Positions 33,900 to 43,579 of a DNA stretch of 64,000 nucleotides are shown here, piece after piece. The DNA comes from Dehalococcoidia bacterium. GTDB taxonomy: Bacteria; Chloroflexota; Dehalococcoidia; DSTF01; JALHUB01. The notes under the pieces are model-generated. The model made no database searches. It worked only from the letters and a program-made list of their open reading frames with translations, and was not told the origin of the DNA. Where the stretch lies: NCBI GenBank assembly GCA_030018455.1, contig JASEFU010000003.1:124001-188000 (forward strand), read 5' to 3'. A program made the translations under genes and the position numbers. How positions within the stretch are numbered: position 1 is the stretch's first letter; the number at the start of each line of letters is the position of its first letter.

Positions 33900-35249
33900 G
33901 TGAACTTCTCCGACGAGCTCCGGCGAGACCTCTCCTCTCTGCGACGCTACCTCTGGCTTCTTTTGCTCGTTCTCGCCCTCGCGCTGGCCGCCGCAGCCGC
34001 ATCGTTCTTCTTCGCGCCCAGAAGCAAGGACGCCTCCTTCCGGCACTCTCTCGTCCTCTCCAGCCTGCCACCCCTCTTCGGCCCCGACACCCTGCCGACG
34101 ATGGACGATTTCGCGCGACTGGCGCTTTCCGACGAGGCGCTTAGCAGGACGAGCGAGGCGCTGCGCGAGCAGGGCGTCGGCCTGTCTGCCAACGCGCTTT
34201 GGAACGGCCTCTCCGCACGCGCCCGTCACAACGAGAACGCGATCGACTTCACCGCTTCGTTCGACAGCGACGACGTCTCTCTCGCCGTCGCCCGCGCCTG
34301 GAGCGAGGTCTTCGTCGCGCTCGCGCCCGAACGCGCGCCCGACTTGCAGCGAGAGGCGTCCGCCTCCTACCAGCGCCAGCTCGAGCGCGCGCAGGCGGAG
34401 GTGGAACGGAAGCGCGAGCGAGTCGCCGAACTGGGACTCGTGACCGGCGGCGGCGCCGACGCCGCGGACCCTTCGCAGGTGGCCTATGAGGCGAAGGCAA
34501 CGGTTCTTGCCGAAAAAGAGGCGGAGCGGACCGAGATCGCCAACCTCATCGCGACCCTGGGCGCCGTCGACCCGTCCTCGCTATCCGCCGACCAGTTGCG
34601 ACTGCTGCTAGCGGGGGTGCTGCCGCCGGAAGCGGCCGCGAGCCCCGATCTCACTGTCCCCCAGGCGATCGCCGCCCTGGAGCTGCGCGCCCGCTCCCTC
34701 GACGCCACGGTTCTTGCGCTGAGGCAGGAGGTGCAGCAACTCGCGACAGCAATCGACGAGTCGGGGACGCGGGCGCAGCAGGCGCTCACCGAACTGGCGG
34801 CAGCGGAGGAGAACTACGAGGTCGCTTCCCGTCTCGCCCAGTCCTACGAGGTCGTCGGCGATCTAATGCAGGTAGGCGTCTTCACGGTTAAGGCGCCGCA
34901 CCTTGAAGAGACGGGCGTTCTCTCTTACGCATCGCGCTTCGCCGCTGCCGGCGCCTTCGCCCTCGTCGCCGGGATGCTGGGTGCCGTCGGCTTGGGGCAA
35001 CTTCAAAGCCGTGGCAGGAAGGGGCCGTCGGCGCGGCGCGAGAGCGCCATCCCCACCCACATGCCCCAGAGGCCGGTAGAGGACAAGGCGCCCCTTCTGC
35101 GCGCCCGCTTCCGCCCGCGACGGCGCCGTCGCCCGGGCGGGAACGCCTACCTCCAGTTCGGCGCGTCCGCGCTCGCCGTGCTCCTCCTCGTCGGCATACT
35201 GGGCACCCTCCTGCCGCGAAAGACCCTTCGCCATCGCCCCCGCGAATGA
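33900..35249 (+). CDS. Wzz/chain-length-determinant-like membrane protein
   Basis: 449 residues. An N-terminal helix (about 17-38, 'YLWLLLLVLALALAAAAASFFF') is followed by an extracytoplasmic region with long coiled coils ('YQRQLERAQAEVERKRERVAEL', 'LDATVLALRQEVQQLATAI' and so on) and a second helix (about 342-362). A basic stretch (RARFRPRRRRRPGG) and a third helix (about 420-436) close the protein. The first-helix, coiled-coil, second-helix layout is that of polysaccharide co-polymerases that set glycan chain length; the third helix is atypical. No tyrosine-kinase domain is fused. Start GTG at 33900 has AGAAGG upstream. It opens the polysaccharide locus. Confidence 0.72.
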   Translation: MNFSDELRRDLSSLRRYLWLLLLVLALALAAAAASFFFAPRSKDASFRHSLVLSSLPPLFGPDTLPTMDDFARLALSDEALSRTSEALREQGVGLSANALWNGLSARARHNENAIDFTASFDSDDVSLAVARAWSEVFVALAPERAPDLQREASASYQRQLERAQAEVERKRERVAELGLVTGGGADAADPSQVAYEAKATVLAEKEAERTEIANLIATLGAVDPSSLSADQLRLLLAGVLPPEAAASPDLTVPQAIAALELRARSLDATVLALRQEVQQLATAIDESGTRAQQALTELAAAEENYEVASRLAQSYEVVGDLMQVGVFTVKAPHLEETGVLSYASRFAAAGAFALVAGMLGAVGLGQLQSRGRKGPSARRESAIPTHMPQRPVEDKAPLLRARFRPRRRRRPGGNAYLQFGASALAVLLLVGILGTLLPRKTLRHRPRE

Positions 35250-35306
35250 AGTAGAATCTGCACTGGGGCGAGACCGCTCCGTTTGCCCAGCCGCCCCATC
35301 GCCGTT

Positions 35307-36557
35307 ATGAACGTACTCATGATCTCCGCCCTCGACGTGTGGTCGCTCGCCGACGGCAAAGGCGCTCCCAGCCTCTATCGCACGCTCAAGGCCTACGGCG
35401 AACGCGGCCACAGCGTCCATTACCTCGCGCCCCTCATCGGCGCCAACCACTTCGGCCCCGGGGGCGGCCCGCCTCCGGAACCCCCGCCGCTGCCGAACGT
35501 CGCCTTCACCCGTTTTTCCGTCCCCAGCCTGCGCTGCCTGCCGCTGCCCTGGCCCGGCGCCGTCCTCAAGGCCGACCAGAAGCTGCGATTCGCCGTCGCC
35601 TTCCCGCTGATCGCCGCCCGCCGCGCGAAGACGATTCTCGAGCGTGAGAGCATCGACCTCCTGTACGCCTACGAGGTGCACGGCGCGCTCACCGTCCGCC
35701 GGTTGCGGCGGCGATGGCCCCTGCCGACGGTCTGCCGCTTCCAGGGCACGGTGATGGGCCCCGCGCTCGCCAATCCCCTCCTGCGCCTGCGCCGCTACGA
35801 GGAGGTGCTGGCGCTGCGCACCCCCGCCGACCTCTACATCATGACCGACGACGGCACCCGCGGCGACGAGGTGCTCGCGCGCCTCAATCCGCGCTCGGAG
35901 GACCGCGTGCGCTTCTGGCGGAACGGCCTCGATATGGGGCGTCTCGTCCCTGCCACGCCGCACCAGGCCGCCGCCGCCCGCGAATCGCTGGGCATCGAAA
36001 GCGACCGCTTTGTCCTCATGACGGCCTGCGTCCTCCTACCCTGGAAGCGGGTCGACCGCGCGATACGGGCGCTGCCCCTCGTCCTTCGCGAACGGCCGGA
36101 GACGGTGCTCTTCGTCCTCGGCGACGGCGAGGAGAGGCCGCGCCTCGAAAAGCTGGCGCGCGACCTGGGCGTCGCGGGCGCCGTCCGCTTCGAAGGCGCG
36201 GTACCGCAAGAGCAGGTCGTCCGCTATCTCTGGGCCGCCGACGTCTTCCTCTCGCTGAATGACCTCTCGAACGTGGGAAACCCTTTGCTGGAAGCGATGG
36301 CCTGCGGCAAGCCGATCGTCACTCTCGACAGGGGGACGACCGAGCGCTTGATCCGTACCGGCGAGACGGGGCTGCTGCTCGACTCGGGCGAGGCGGAGCG
36401 CGTGGCGGCGGCGCTGCTCTTGCTGGCGAACGACGCTGCCCTGCGGCAGGCGGTCGCCGCGGGAGCCCGCGCCTTCGCCGAGAAGAACTTCTGGACGTGG
36501 GAAGCGCGCCTCGCCGCCGAACTCGACGAGGTGGAGCGGCTGGTGCGGAAGACGTAG
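35307..36557 (+). CDS. Glycosyltransferase family 4
   Basis: 416 residues of GT-B fold. The N-terminal strand 'MNVLMISALDVWSLADGKGAPSLYRTLKAYGERGHSVHYLAP' (split in nature only by quotation) binds the acceptor. The donor-binding domain has 'CVLLPWKRVDRAIRALPLV', 'LFVLGDGEERPRLEKLARDLG', 'VRFEGAVPQEQV' and 'NPLLEAMACGKPIVT' (E-x7-E-like motif). It adds a sugar to a lipid-linked polysaccharide at the cytoplasmic face; the sugar is not predictable. ATG at 35307 fits the family N-terminus; an in-frame TTG at 35283 would add eight residues and has GGGGCGAG upstream, so it is a real alternative. Confidence 0.85.
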   Translation: MNVLMISALDVWSLADGKGAPSLYRTLKAYGERGHSVHYLAPLIGANHFGPGGGPPPEPPPLPNVAFTRFSVPSLRCLPLPWPGAVLKADQKLRFAVAFPLIAARRAKTILERESIDLLYAYEVHGALTVRRLRRRWPLPTVCRFQGTVMGPALANPLLRLRRYEEVLALRTPADLYIMTDDGTRGDEVLARLNPRSEDRVRFWRNGLDMGRLVPATPHQAAAARESLGIESDRFVLMTACVLLPWKRVDRAIRALPLVLRERPETVLFVLGDGEERPRLEKLARDLGVAGAVRFEGAVPQEQVVRYLWAADVFLSLNDLSNVGNPLLEAMACGKPIVTLDRGTTERLIRTGETGLLLDSGEAERVAAALLLLANDAALRQAVAAGARAFAEKNFWTWEARLAAELDEVERLVRKT

Positions 36558-36566
36558 GCTGGCAAC

Positions 36567-37913
36567 ATGCGCTTCTTTCGTGACATCAACCTCGTCTTCC
36601 TGACATACATCGCCAACTACCTGCTGGCGTTCGCCGTCAGCGTCCTCGTCGCGCGCGGGCTCGGCACCGACGGCCGCGGCGTCTACGAGATCGCCCTCCT
36701 CACCATCTCCATCGCCCAGGCGGTCATGTCGCTCGGCGTCGGCGTCGCCAGCCTCTACTACATCAATAAGGGAACCTATCCGCTCTCCGACCTGCTGTCG
36801 AACAGCCAGTTTGTGGTGCTGGCGTCCGCCGCTCTCAGCGGGCTCCTCGTTCTCCTCGCGGCCGGCACGTTCGGGCCCCGTCTCATCGAAGAGGATCTCC
36901 CCTACTGGGTGTTCGTATTCGGCGTGCCCCTGTTCCTCAACCTCAATTTGCTGACCACCTTCCTCCAGGCCCAAAGCCGCTTCTTGGCGATGAACTCGCT
37001 GCTCCTGCTGCGTCCCGTCATCATGCTCGCCTTGCTGGCGACGGGGCTTGCTGTGGGCAGCCTCGACACGACGAACGTCCTTGTCTTCTGGTCGCTGTCT
37101 GTTCTCGCCGCTGTCGTCCTCGGCCTGCTGCTGGTCGGCGCGCGCAACCTGCATCTCGGCACCGTGTTCCGGCCGGACTGGCGCGTTCTGCGGGCGCAGA
37201 TCCGCTTCGGCGTGCAGGGGCAGATGGGGAACGTGCTCCAGTTGCTCAACTACCGGTTCGACAAGTACGTCGTCCTGCCGTTTGCCGGCTGGTCGGGAGT
37301 GGGGATCTACGGCGTCGGCGTGGGCGTTACCGAGAGCATCTGGTTCATCGCCAACGCCGTCGCCGTCGTGCTGCTGCCGCGGCTCACGAGCGCCCACAGC
37401 GACGAGGCGGCGCAGTTCACGCCCGTCGTCTGCCGCAACACGCTGCTCCTGAGCCTCGTCGCCGCCGCCGGGCTGGGCGTCCTTTCGCCGCTGCTGCTGC
37501 CGCTCTTCTTCGGGGAAGACTTCTCACCTTCGGTGACGGCTGTTTGGTGGCTGCTGCCGGGGACGGTGGCGCTCAGCGGCACCAAGATACTCTCCAGCTA
37601 CATATTCAGTCAGGGGCGGCCGCTCATAAACACATACATCACTATCGCCAGCCTTGCCGTTACCCTCGCCTTCGACTTCGCGCTCATACCGTTCTTCGGC
37701 GTGCCGGGAGCCGCCGCCGCATCGTCCGTCGCCTACGGCAGCTCGCTCGCGCTCAGCCTCGCCGTCTACCGGCGCCTCTCGGGACGGCCCATCGCCGAGG
37801 CGCTGTTCGTGCGGCCCAGCGACGTCAGGATGTACGTCGACGCGGCGCGCACGCTGGGCTCGCGATATCTCCCGCTTCCCCAGCCCGCTGGCGATGCGGA
37901 GGGCCCGCCTTGA
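36567..37913 (+). CDS. Wzx-type polysaccharide flippase
   Basis: 448 residues with 12-14 predicted membrane helices. 'NYLLAFAVSVLVARGLGTDGRGVYEIALLTISIAQAVMSLGVG' at the N-terminus is characteristic of the polysaccharide-export (RfbX/Wzx) branch of the MOP superfamily, which moves undecaprenyl-linked repeat units across the membrane. 'RFGVQGQMGNVLQLLNYRFDKYV' in the middle supports it. It starts 9 bases after the preceding glycosyltransferase and overlaps the next one (TTGA), so all are one transcript. The C-terminal 20 residues are Arg/Pro-rich. Confidence 0.85.
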   Translation: MRFFRDINLVFLTYIANYLLAFAVSVLVARGLGTDGRGVYEIALLTISIAQAVMSLGVGVASLYYINKGTYPLSDLLSNSQFVVLASAALSGLLVLLAAGTFGPRLIEEDLPYWVFVFGVPLFLNLNLLTTFLQAQSRFLAMNSLLLLRPVIMLALLATGLAVGSLDTTNVLVFWSLSVLAAVVLGLLLVGARNLHLGTVFRPDWRVLRAQIRFGVQGQMGNVLQLLNYRFDKYVVLPFAGWSGVGIYGVGVGVTESIWFIANAVAVVLLPRLTSAHSDEAAQFTPVVCRNTLLLSLVAAAGLGVLSPLLLPLFFGEDFSPSVTAVWWLLPGTVALSGTKILSSYIFSQGRPLINTYITIASLAVTLAFDFALIPFFGVPGAAAASSVAYGSSLALSLAVYRRLSGRPIAEALFVRPSDVRMYVDAARTLGSRYLPLPQPAGDAEGPP

Positions 37914-39082
37914 CGCGCCCGCCCCTTCGTATCTGCGTCCTCGGCGACCTCGAAAGCGTCCACACGCGCCGCTGGATGCTGCCGTTCGTCGAGCGGGGCC
38001 ACGAGGTGCACGCCGTCTCTTACTACCCGCTTTCATCGCCCATCGAAGGCGTTACCGTCCACGCGCTGACCGGTCTGGGCGCCGCGACCCCGACCGGCGA
38101 CGCGAAGCGTACCGGCAGCAGCCTGGCCGGCCGGCTCCCGCCAACGCCGCTGCGCCTGCTAAACGCCCTCCGCTACCGGCGACGCGGCCTCGCCGACGCC
38201 ATCCGCCGCATACAGCCGCACGTCCTCCACGCCCACTACGCTGTCGAGTACGGCTTCTTCGCCGCCACGACCGGCTATCACCCCCTGGTGGTCACCGCGT
38301 GGGGCTCGGACATCCTTGTCGCCGCCGAGAGATCGCGGTACGCCCGGCGGGTCGCCCGCTATGCCCTGCGCCGCGCCGATCTCGTTACCTCGAACAACGA
38401 GTACATGACGGGCCGCATACGCGACCTGGGCGTGCCCGCGGGGAAGGCGCAGACGGTGGTCTTCGGGACGGAGCGCTTCTTCCTGGAAGCGGACGACGGC
38501 GTCAACGCCCGCTCCGTTGCCTCCGGCTACCCGCCGACGGTCATCAGCACTCGCTCCCTCGATTCGCCGCTTTACAGGGTCGATCTCGTTCTCAAAGCAA
38601 TGGCCGTCGTCCGCCGCCGTCTCCCGGACGCGCGGCTCCTCGTCGCGGGGTCAGGCCGGCTGCAACCGACGCTCGAACGCCTGGCGGGGCAGCTCGAGAT
38701 CAGCGATGCCGTCACTTTCCTCGGCTTCCTCGACCGCGCCGCCTTCCGCGACGCCCTCGCCTCGGCCCACGTCTACGTCTCCGTGCCCGCATCCGACGCC
38801 ACGTCCGTCAGCACGCTCTCGGCGATGGCGGTCGGGTGTTTCCCCGTCCTCTCCGATCTGCCGACGCAACACGAGTGGATAGAAGACGGCGCGAACGGGC
38901 TCCTCGTGCCGGTGGGCAACGTCGACGCGCTGGCGGAGGGTATTGTGCGGGCGCTGGAGGACGAAGAGTTGCGGCGACAGGCGGTCGCGCTCAACCGCCG
39001 CCGCATCGAGGAACGCGGCCTGTGGGAAAACGAATCGCTGCGCATGGAAGAACTGTACTACGATCTGGCGGATGTTCGCTGA
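37910..39082 (+). CDS. Glycosyltransferase family 4
   Basis: 390 residues of GT-B fold: 'LRICVLGDLESVHTRRWMLPFVERGHEVHAVSYYP' (in pieces) at the N-terminus, 'LHAHYAVEYGFFAATTGYHPLVVTAWGSDILV' with the G-S-D motif, and the donor domain 'DSPLYRVDLVLKAMAVVRRRLPDARLLVAGSG' and 'DATSVSTLSAMAVGCFPVLSDLP'. Start TTG at 37910 overlaps the flippase stop by 4 bases and has GGAGGG six bases upstream; a longer frame from 37544 is a shadow of the flippase gene and is rejected. It closely resembles the GT4 at 42435 in its 'VHT.RW..' start. Confidence 0.85.
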   Translation: MTRPPLRICVLGDLESVHTRRWMLPFVERGHEVHAVSYYPLSSPIEGVTVHALTGLGAATPTGDAKRTGSSLAGRLPPTPLRLLNALRYRRRGLADAIRRIQPHVLHAHYAVEYGFFAATTGYHPLVVTAWGSDILVAAERSRYARRVARYALRRADLVTSNNEYMTGRIRDLGVPAGKAQTVVFGTERFFLEADDGVNARSVASGYPPTVISTRSLDSPLYRVDLVLKAMAVVRRRLPDARLLVAGSGRLQPTLERLAGQLEISDAVTFLGFLDRAAFRDALASAHVYVSVPASDATSVSTLSAMAVGCFPVLSDLPTQHEWIEDGANGLLVPVGNVDALAEGIVRALEDEELRRQAVALNRRRIEERGLWENESLRMEELYYDLADVR

Positions 39083-39137
39083 GGGTAGCGACGTTCCCGC
39101 CGAAACGCGTCTTCGCCGATCTTCGTCTCGGAAAGCC

Positions 39138-39166
39138 TTGACCAACGACGGGGCACTGGTTATCAT
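39138..39166 (+). promoter_or_regulatory. Promoter of the repeat lipoprotein gene
   Basis: TTGACC at 39138-39143, exactly 17 bases, TATCAT at 39161-39166. Leader about 135 bases. Confidence 0.6.
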
Positions 39167-39307
39167 GCCGCCTAGCGGGGTAGGGGGTGTGGGATGCGCC
39201 TTTCATTCAGACCGAAGACCGGCACTGCGACCGCTGCAGAAGCGTCTCCCGGCGGCCGCAGTGCTTCATTTTCAGCCGTCTGCTCAAGAGCCGGAAGAGA
39301 TCGAGCC

Positions 39308-40825
39308 ATGAAGCCCCTCAACCGTTATCGCATCAGCCGCGCCGGCTTGGCGCTGCTCCCGCTGGTTGCCCTTGCCGCCCTTGCCGCCGCCTGCTACAAC
39401 GTGGGCACCGAGAACTCCTGGATAAGAGTCCAGAACATGGGCTCGCAGGCGGCCACGGTCGAAGTGCAGTACGTCAACGAAAACGGGAGCGTCATCACGT
39501 CCGAGACGAGCTGGCCCCTCGCGCCGGGAGAAGGCTGGACCTTCAGTCAGGCGGCAAGTCCGAACGTGCCCAAAGGCTTCCTCGGCTCCGCTGTCCTCAT
39601 CAGCGACCAGCCGATGGCCGTGCTCATGGCGAAGGACTCGGACCGCGGCGGCGGCTGGTACCAGGCAGCGGGCGAGACGATCGCACTGAATGCGGGCAGC
39701 GGCAAGCTCTACCTCCCGCTGGTCACCAATCGCGACGGCATGCTGCAGGACTGGAACGCCAGGTTTACCGTCCTCAACAGCGGCGAGACAACCGCCTGCG
39801 CCACCCTCATCTACACGAGCAACGTCACCGACTCTGAGGTCCACTGGGACCCTTACAGGCCATCGGACAGCGGCGCCGCCCGGCTTCCCGGCTGCCCCAA
39901 CGGCGGCATGCCGATACCGCCCGGCGGCTCGATATTCCGGTCGTGGTTCACGATGGGGGTCGGCCCCGGCTTCACGGGATCGGTCAGGATCGAACTTCAC
40001 AAGAACGATAGGGGCGTCGCCCCTGCGCGACAGCTCGTCGCCGCCACCGCCGACATCTGGAACACGAACACGCGGCACTTCGCGTCCTACCGCGGCCTCA
40101 CCTTTGACGAGATGGGCACCGACCTCGTGCTCCCCCTGCTCGAACGGGAGGCAAACGGCGAGTGGAGCACAGACTTCGAGATCATGAACAGCGACCCCTC
40201 GCAGCCGGCGACGATAACCCTCGATATCTCCGGCTGGGACGGCAGCCAGAACCCGCCCCAGTTCATCACCAAGCACAGCACGTTCACGGTGCGGGCATCG
40301 CGCATGTGCTTCCAGAACAGCGACTGGTTCAACTGCCTCATGCCCGGCGACACCCTGCCCCGCAACTTCTACGATGGCACCGGCCGCATCAAGTCCAACA
40401 AGCCCATCGGCGTAATCATCTCGCGCAGCTCCAACCGCAGCGAGTCCTACGTCAACTTCCGCGCGATCCGCACCGACCAGGCGGTCCGGAAGTACTACCT
40501 GCCCCTCGTCGACAAGAACGCGCTCGGCGTCTTTAACCGCACCGGCTGGCACTCATGGGTTCGGATAATCACCGCCGATGGGGGCGCGGCCAACATAACG
40601 GTTCGTTACTTCGGCGGCGGCCTGCCCAACGGCCAGACATCCTACGGCCTGCCCATGCACCGCAGCGCGACCATCATCCAGCCCTGGGACAACGCCCTGC
40701 CGGCGAGCTTCATCGGCTCGGCGGTAATCGAGTCGGACAGACCCATAGTCGTCATCGTCGATGTCGTTGCCGGAAGCTTCCCGGGCGACCCCGACATCAT
40801 GTACAACGCCGTCCCCGCATCCTGA
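39308..40825 (+). CDS. Predicted lipoprotein made of four tandem beta-rich repeats
   Basis: 505 residues. The signal sequence ends LAALAAAC with Cys29 as likely lipidation site (Ala at -3 is tolerated but not ideal). The mature protein consists of four units of about 110-120 residues. Units 2-4 begin with 'YLPLV', 'LVLPLL' or 'YYLPLV', contain a W...(I/V)xN/A...A..(T)(V/L) strand, and all four end near '(F)xGSAxIxSDxPIxVIV' (residues 91-106, 222-230, 354-371, 468-484). This repeat is common in secreted proteins of Chloroflexota, with unknown function. ATG at 39308 replaces an upstream frame start at 39194 because it gives the signal peptide and has GGAAGAGA upstream. Confidence 0.72.
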   Translation: MKPLNRYRISRAGLALLPLVALAALAAACYNVGTENSWIRVQNMGSQAATVEVQYVNENGSVITSETSWPLAPGEGWTFSQAASPNVPKGFLGSAVLISDQPMAVLMAKDSDRGGGWYQAAGETIALNAGSGKLYLPLVTNRDGMLQDWNARFTVLNSGETTACATLIYTSNVTDSEVHWDPYRPSDSGAARLPGCPNGGMPIPPGGSIFRSWFTMGVGPGFTGSVRIELHKNDRGVAPARQLVAATADIWNTNTRHFASYRGLTFDEMGTDLVLPLLEREANGEWSTDFEIMNSDPSQPATITLDISGWDGSQNPPQFITKHSTFTVRASRMCFQNSDWFNCLMPGDTLPRNFYDGTGRIKSNKPIGVIISRSSNRSESYVNFRAIRTDQAVRKYYLPLVDKNALGVFNRTGWHSWVRIITADGGAANITVRYFGGGLPNGQTSYGLPMHRSATIIQPWDNALPASFIGSAVIESDRPIVVIVDVVAGSFPGDPDIMYNAVPAS

Positions 40826-40984
40826 TCTGCTCGCCCAACGACGCCGACCGGACCCAAGCCCACGCCATCCGCTTCGTCCGCCTGATGCGACGCCCTCTAG
40901 CGCCGCATTGGCTCGATAAGTAGACTAAGAGCGCTCTCGTCTAGCGACGCCCGCCCTCGATAGCACGAGCGAAGGAACGTATCG

Positions 40985-42457
40985 ATGGCAGTAGCCGAAG
41001 CCCGACAGCCCGCAGCCCGCGCGCGGCCCCGGCACGCCGCGACGCCCGCTCTCGCCATCGTGGTGCTTGTGGGCGGCGTTGCCGCCGCCGTCGTCGTCGG
41101 CGCTCGCTACCCTGCCCTGCTTGCCCTTTCCGCGGGATGGCTCGTCCTTGCCGCCGCCGTATTCCGACGGCCGCAGCTCGCCGTCCCTGTCATCGTCCTC
41201 CTACTGCCGCTCGAGATATCGAAGCTTTTCTTCCCCTTCCTGTCGACGCGACAGGAGCTCGGCGGCGGCCTTCCCCCTACGTCCATCGTCGACGTCGGTC
41301 GTCTCGCCATTGTCACCGCGGGCGCTGTCTGGGCCCTCAACCCGCGCCTGCCGCGCTCTCTCGCTTTCGCCGGCTCCGCCCTGACGTTGCCCTCCCTCAC
41401 GCTTCTGGCTCTCTATGCGCTCTCCGTCCTCTGGGCGCGCGACGTCGAGGCCGCCCGTTCCGAGACGCTGCGCCTCGCCTTCCTCATCGCCTTCGCTGCC
41501 CTCATCCCCGTCTTCGTCCGCGACCGGCAGACGCTGCGCTGGTGCCTCTTCGCGCTCATCGCATCAGCGGCCCTGCTCGCCGTCGCCGGCGTCTACCAGC
41601 AGGCGACGGGCGTCTTCTTCTGGAACGAGGGGCTCGGCCTCTACGGCGAGCGCCGGATCAACGCCACCTTCGCCGACCCCAACCACTTTGCGCGCCTCCT
41701 GCTCCTTGCTCTCGTGCTGGGCATCGCCCTGTTCTTCTTCGTCGAGCGCTGGTGGCGTCCGCTGCTGGCCGCCGCCCTCGCGTTCTGCGCCCTCACCCTC
41801 GTGTTCACCGGCTCGCGCAGCGCCTGGCTCATCGCCGCGCCGCTGCTGCCTCTGCTCGTTCTCTTACTGCCGCTCTCCGGCCGGCTGCGACTCCGCCTGC
41901 TGGCGGCGGGCGGCCTGGCGCTTGTCGCCGCCGTCGCCCTCGGGCTTGCCGTCAGCCCCTACTTCCGCGACCGCATCGAGACCTTCCGCTTCGGCGCCGA
42001 GGCGTCGGGGGCGCGCCCGTACCTCATCGAAGCGGGGCTGCACATGTTCCGCGATCACCCCGTCTGGGGCGTCGGCGCAGGCGGCTACCAGGACTCGTTC
42101 GTGAACGACTACTACTACTACAAAGACCCGAAGATAAAGGCGAACGTGACCCTTTCCCACACCTCCGCCGTGACCGTCATCTCTGAGCTCGGCGTCCTGG
42201 GCGCCGTCGCCGCGCTGTTTCTCCTCTTCCGCTGGGCGCGGATAGGAGGTCGTCTCTGGGCGAACGGCGCCAGCGAGACGAAAGCGCTCGTGCTCGGCCT
42301 GTGGGGGATGTCGCTCGTAATACTGTTGTCCAGCCAGACGGAGGGACGCCTCTTCGACGACCCCTACCTCTGGCTCGCGTTCGGACTCGGCGTGGCGCTG
42401 CAACGGATCGCCAGAGAGGAGGAGTCGACCTCGCGTGCGGGTCTGCTATCTCGCTGA
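40985..42457 (+). CDS. O-antigen ligase/Wzy-type polymerase
   Basis: 490 residues, about 11-12 membrane helices. The Wzy_C/WaaL features are 'INATFADPNHFARLLLLALVLG' (the F.DPN..A motif), 'FTGSRSAWL' and, after a periplasmic loop, 'DHPVWGVGAGGYQDSFVNDYY' (HP..G.G...). These enzymes polymerise or ligate undecaprenyl-linked glycans on the outer face of the membrane. With Wzx and Wzz-like proteins nearby, Wzy is the likelier role. ATG has AAGGAA upstream. The end overlaps the next glycosyltransferase by 23 bases. Confidence 0.85.
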   Translation: MAVAEARQPAARARPRHAATPALAIVVLVGGVAAAVVVGARYPALLALSAGWLVLAAAVFRRPQLAVPVIVLLLPLEISKLFFPFLSTRQELGGGLPPTSIVDVGRLAIVTAGAVWALNPRLPRSLAFAGSALTLPSLTLLALYALSVLWARDVEAARSETLRLAFLIAFAALIPVFVRDRQTLRWCLFALIASAALLAVAGVYQQATGVFFWNEGLGLYGERRINATFADPNHFARLLLLALVLGIALFFFVERWWRPLLAAALAFCALTLVFTGSRSAWLIAAPLLPLLVLLLPLSGRLRLRLLAAGGLALVAAVALGLAVSPYFRDRIETFRFGAEASGARPYLIEAGLHMFRDHPVWGVGAGGYQDSFVNDYYYYKDPKIKANVTLSHTSAVTVISELGVLGAVAALFLLFRWARIGGRLWANGASETKALVLGLWGMSLVILLSSQTEGRLFDDPYLWLAFGLGVALQRIAREEESTSRAGLLSR

Positions 42458-43484
42458 CGCCCCCTACGTCCATACCGTGCGCTGGGTGCGCCACTTCGCC
42501 GCCCTCGGCTGGGAGGCGCACGTCGTCTCCTTCCGCCCGGCCGAGATCGAGGGCAGCCGCGTCCACTACGTCGACGGCTGGGAGCGCGCGCGCAAGCTGC
42601 GCTATCTCATCCACGCGCGGCGGGTCCGGCGCCTCGTCCGCAGCATCGAGCCCGACCTGCTGCACGCCCTTCACCTGACGAGCTACGGTTTCCTGGGCGC
42701 GTACGCCGGCGTCCACCCGTTCATCGCCTCCGTCTGGGGCACCGACATCCTCCAGGCGCCGCGTCTGAGCCCGTTTCACGGGTTTATCACGCGCTACGCC
42801 CTCCGGCACGCCGACCGCATCACCGCGACCGGCGTCCGCCTCGCCGAGGCCACCGTGCGCTACGTTCCCGAAGGCAAGCCGGTCACCGTCGTGCCGTACG
42901 GGGTCGACCTCGATGCGTTCCGCCCGCAGCCGAAGCCGGACGGCGCCGCCCTCACCATCGGCAGCGTGGGACGCCTCTCGCCCGAGAAGGGGCTGCCCTA
43001 CCTCCTGCGGGCAGCGGCGGAGGTCGCGCGCGTGCGCCCCGATGTGCGGGTGCTGCTCGCCGGCGACGGCCCGGAGCGGCGGCGTCTCCAGCGGCTGGCG
43101 GCGCGGCTGCGGCTGGACGTCGAGTTCGCGGGCGAAGCGCCGCACGAGCGCGTCCCCGACATCCTCGCCCGCCTCAACGTCTTCGTCATGCCCTCCACCT
43201 ACGAGGGGTTCGGCGTCGCCGCCCTGGAGGCGCAGGCGATGGAGGTGCCGGTAGTGGCCTCGAACGTGTACGGCATCCCCGACGTGGTGGAAGACGGCGT
43301 GACGGGCATCCTCGTGCCCCCCAGGGACGTTCGGGCGCTGGCCGACGCCCTGCTGTCGCTCCTCGACGACGCGGAGAAGCGGCGCGCGATGGGGAGCGCG
43401 GGGAGGCGGTTCGTCGCACACCGCTACTCGTGGCGGGAGAACGCCGCTCAGATGGAGGCGCTCTACCGCGAGCTGCTGCAATAG
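42435..43484 (+). CDS. Glycosyltransferase family 4
   Basis: 349 residues of GT-B fold: 'MRVCYLADAPYVHTVRWVRHFAALGWEAHVVSF' (in pieces), 'LLHALHLTSYGFLGAYAGVHPFIASVWGTDIL', 'VPYGVDLDAFRP', 'GSVGRLSPEKGLPYLLRAAAEV', 'VFVMPSTYEGFGVAALEAQAMEVPVVAS' with the retaining E-x7-E motif. Start GTG at 42435 overlaps the Wzy-like gene; GGAGGAG lies 13 bases upstream. It is the last gene of the first polysaccharide operon; a new promoter follows at 43580. Confidence 0.87.
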   Translation: MRVCYLADAPYVHTVRWVRHFAALGWEAHVVSFRPAEIEGSRVHYVDGWERARKLRYLIHARRVRRLVRSIEPDLLHALHLTSYGFLGAYAGVHPFIASVWGTDILQAPRLSPFHGFITRYALRHADRITATGVRLAEATVRYVPEGKPVTVVPYGVDLDAFRPQPKPDGAALTIGSVGRLSPEKGLPYLLRAAAEVARVRPDVRVLLAGDGPERRRLQRLAARLRLDVEFAGEAPHERVPDILARLNVFVMPSTYEGFGVAALEAQAMEVPVVASNVYGIPDVVEDGVTGILVPPRDVRALADALLSLLDDAEKRRAMGSAGRRFVAHRYSWRENAAQMEALYRELLQ

Positions 43485-43579
43485 TCACGTCTCTTGATTC
43501 GACGGACGCTTCGGGGGCCTTGACGCGCAGCGCAGATGCTCGACCGCTACTCCTGCGTCCGCAAGCACACCGCCATAGG

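Noticed and set aside
42177-43481. 434-codon minus-strand frame opposite the GT4 gene
   Set aside because: Val/Asp/His-rich antisense shadow; the plus strand carries a complete glycosyltransferase with family motifs.
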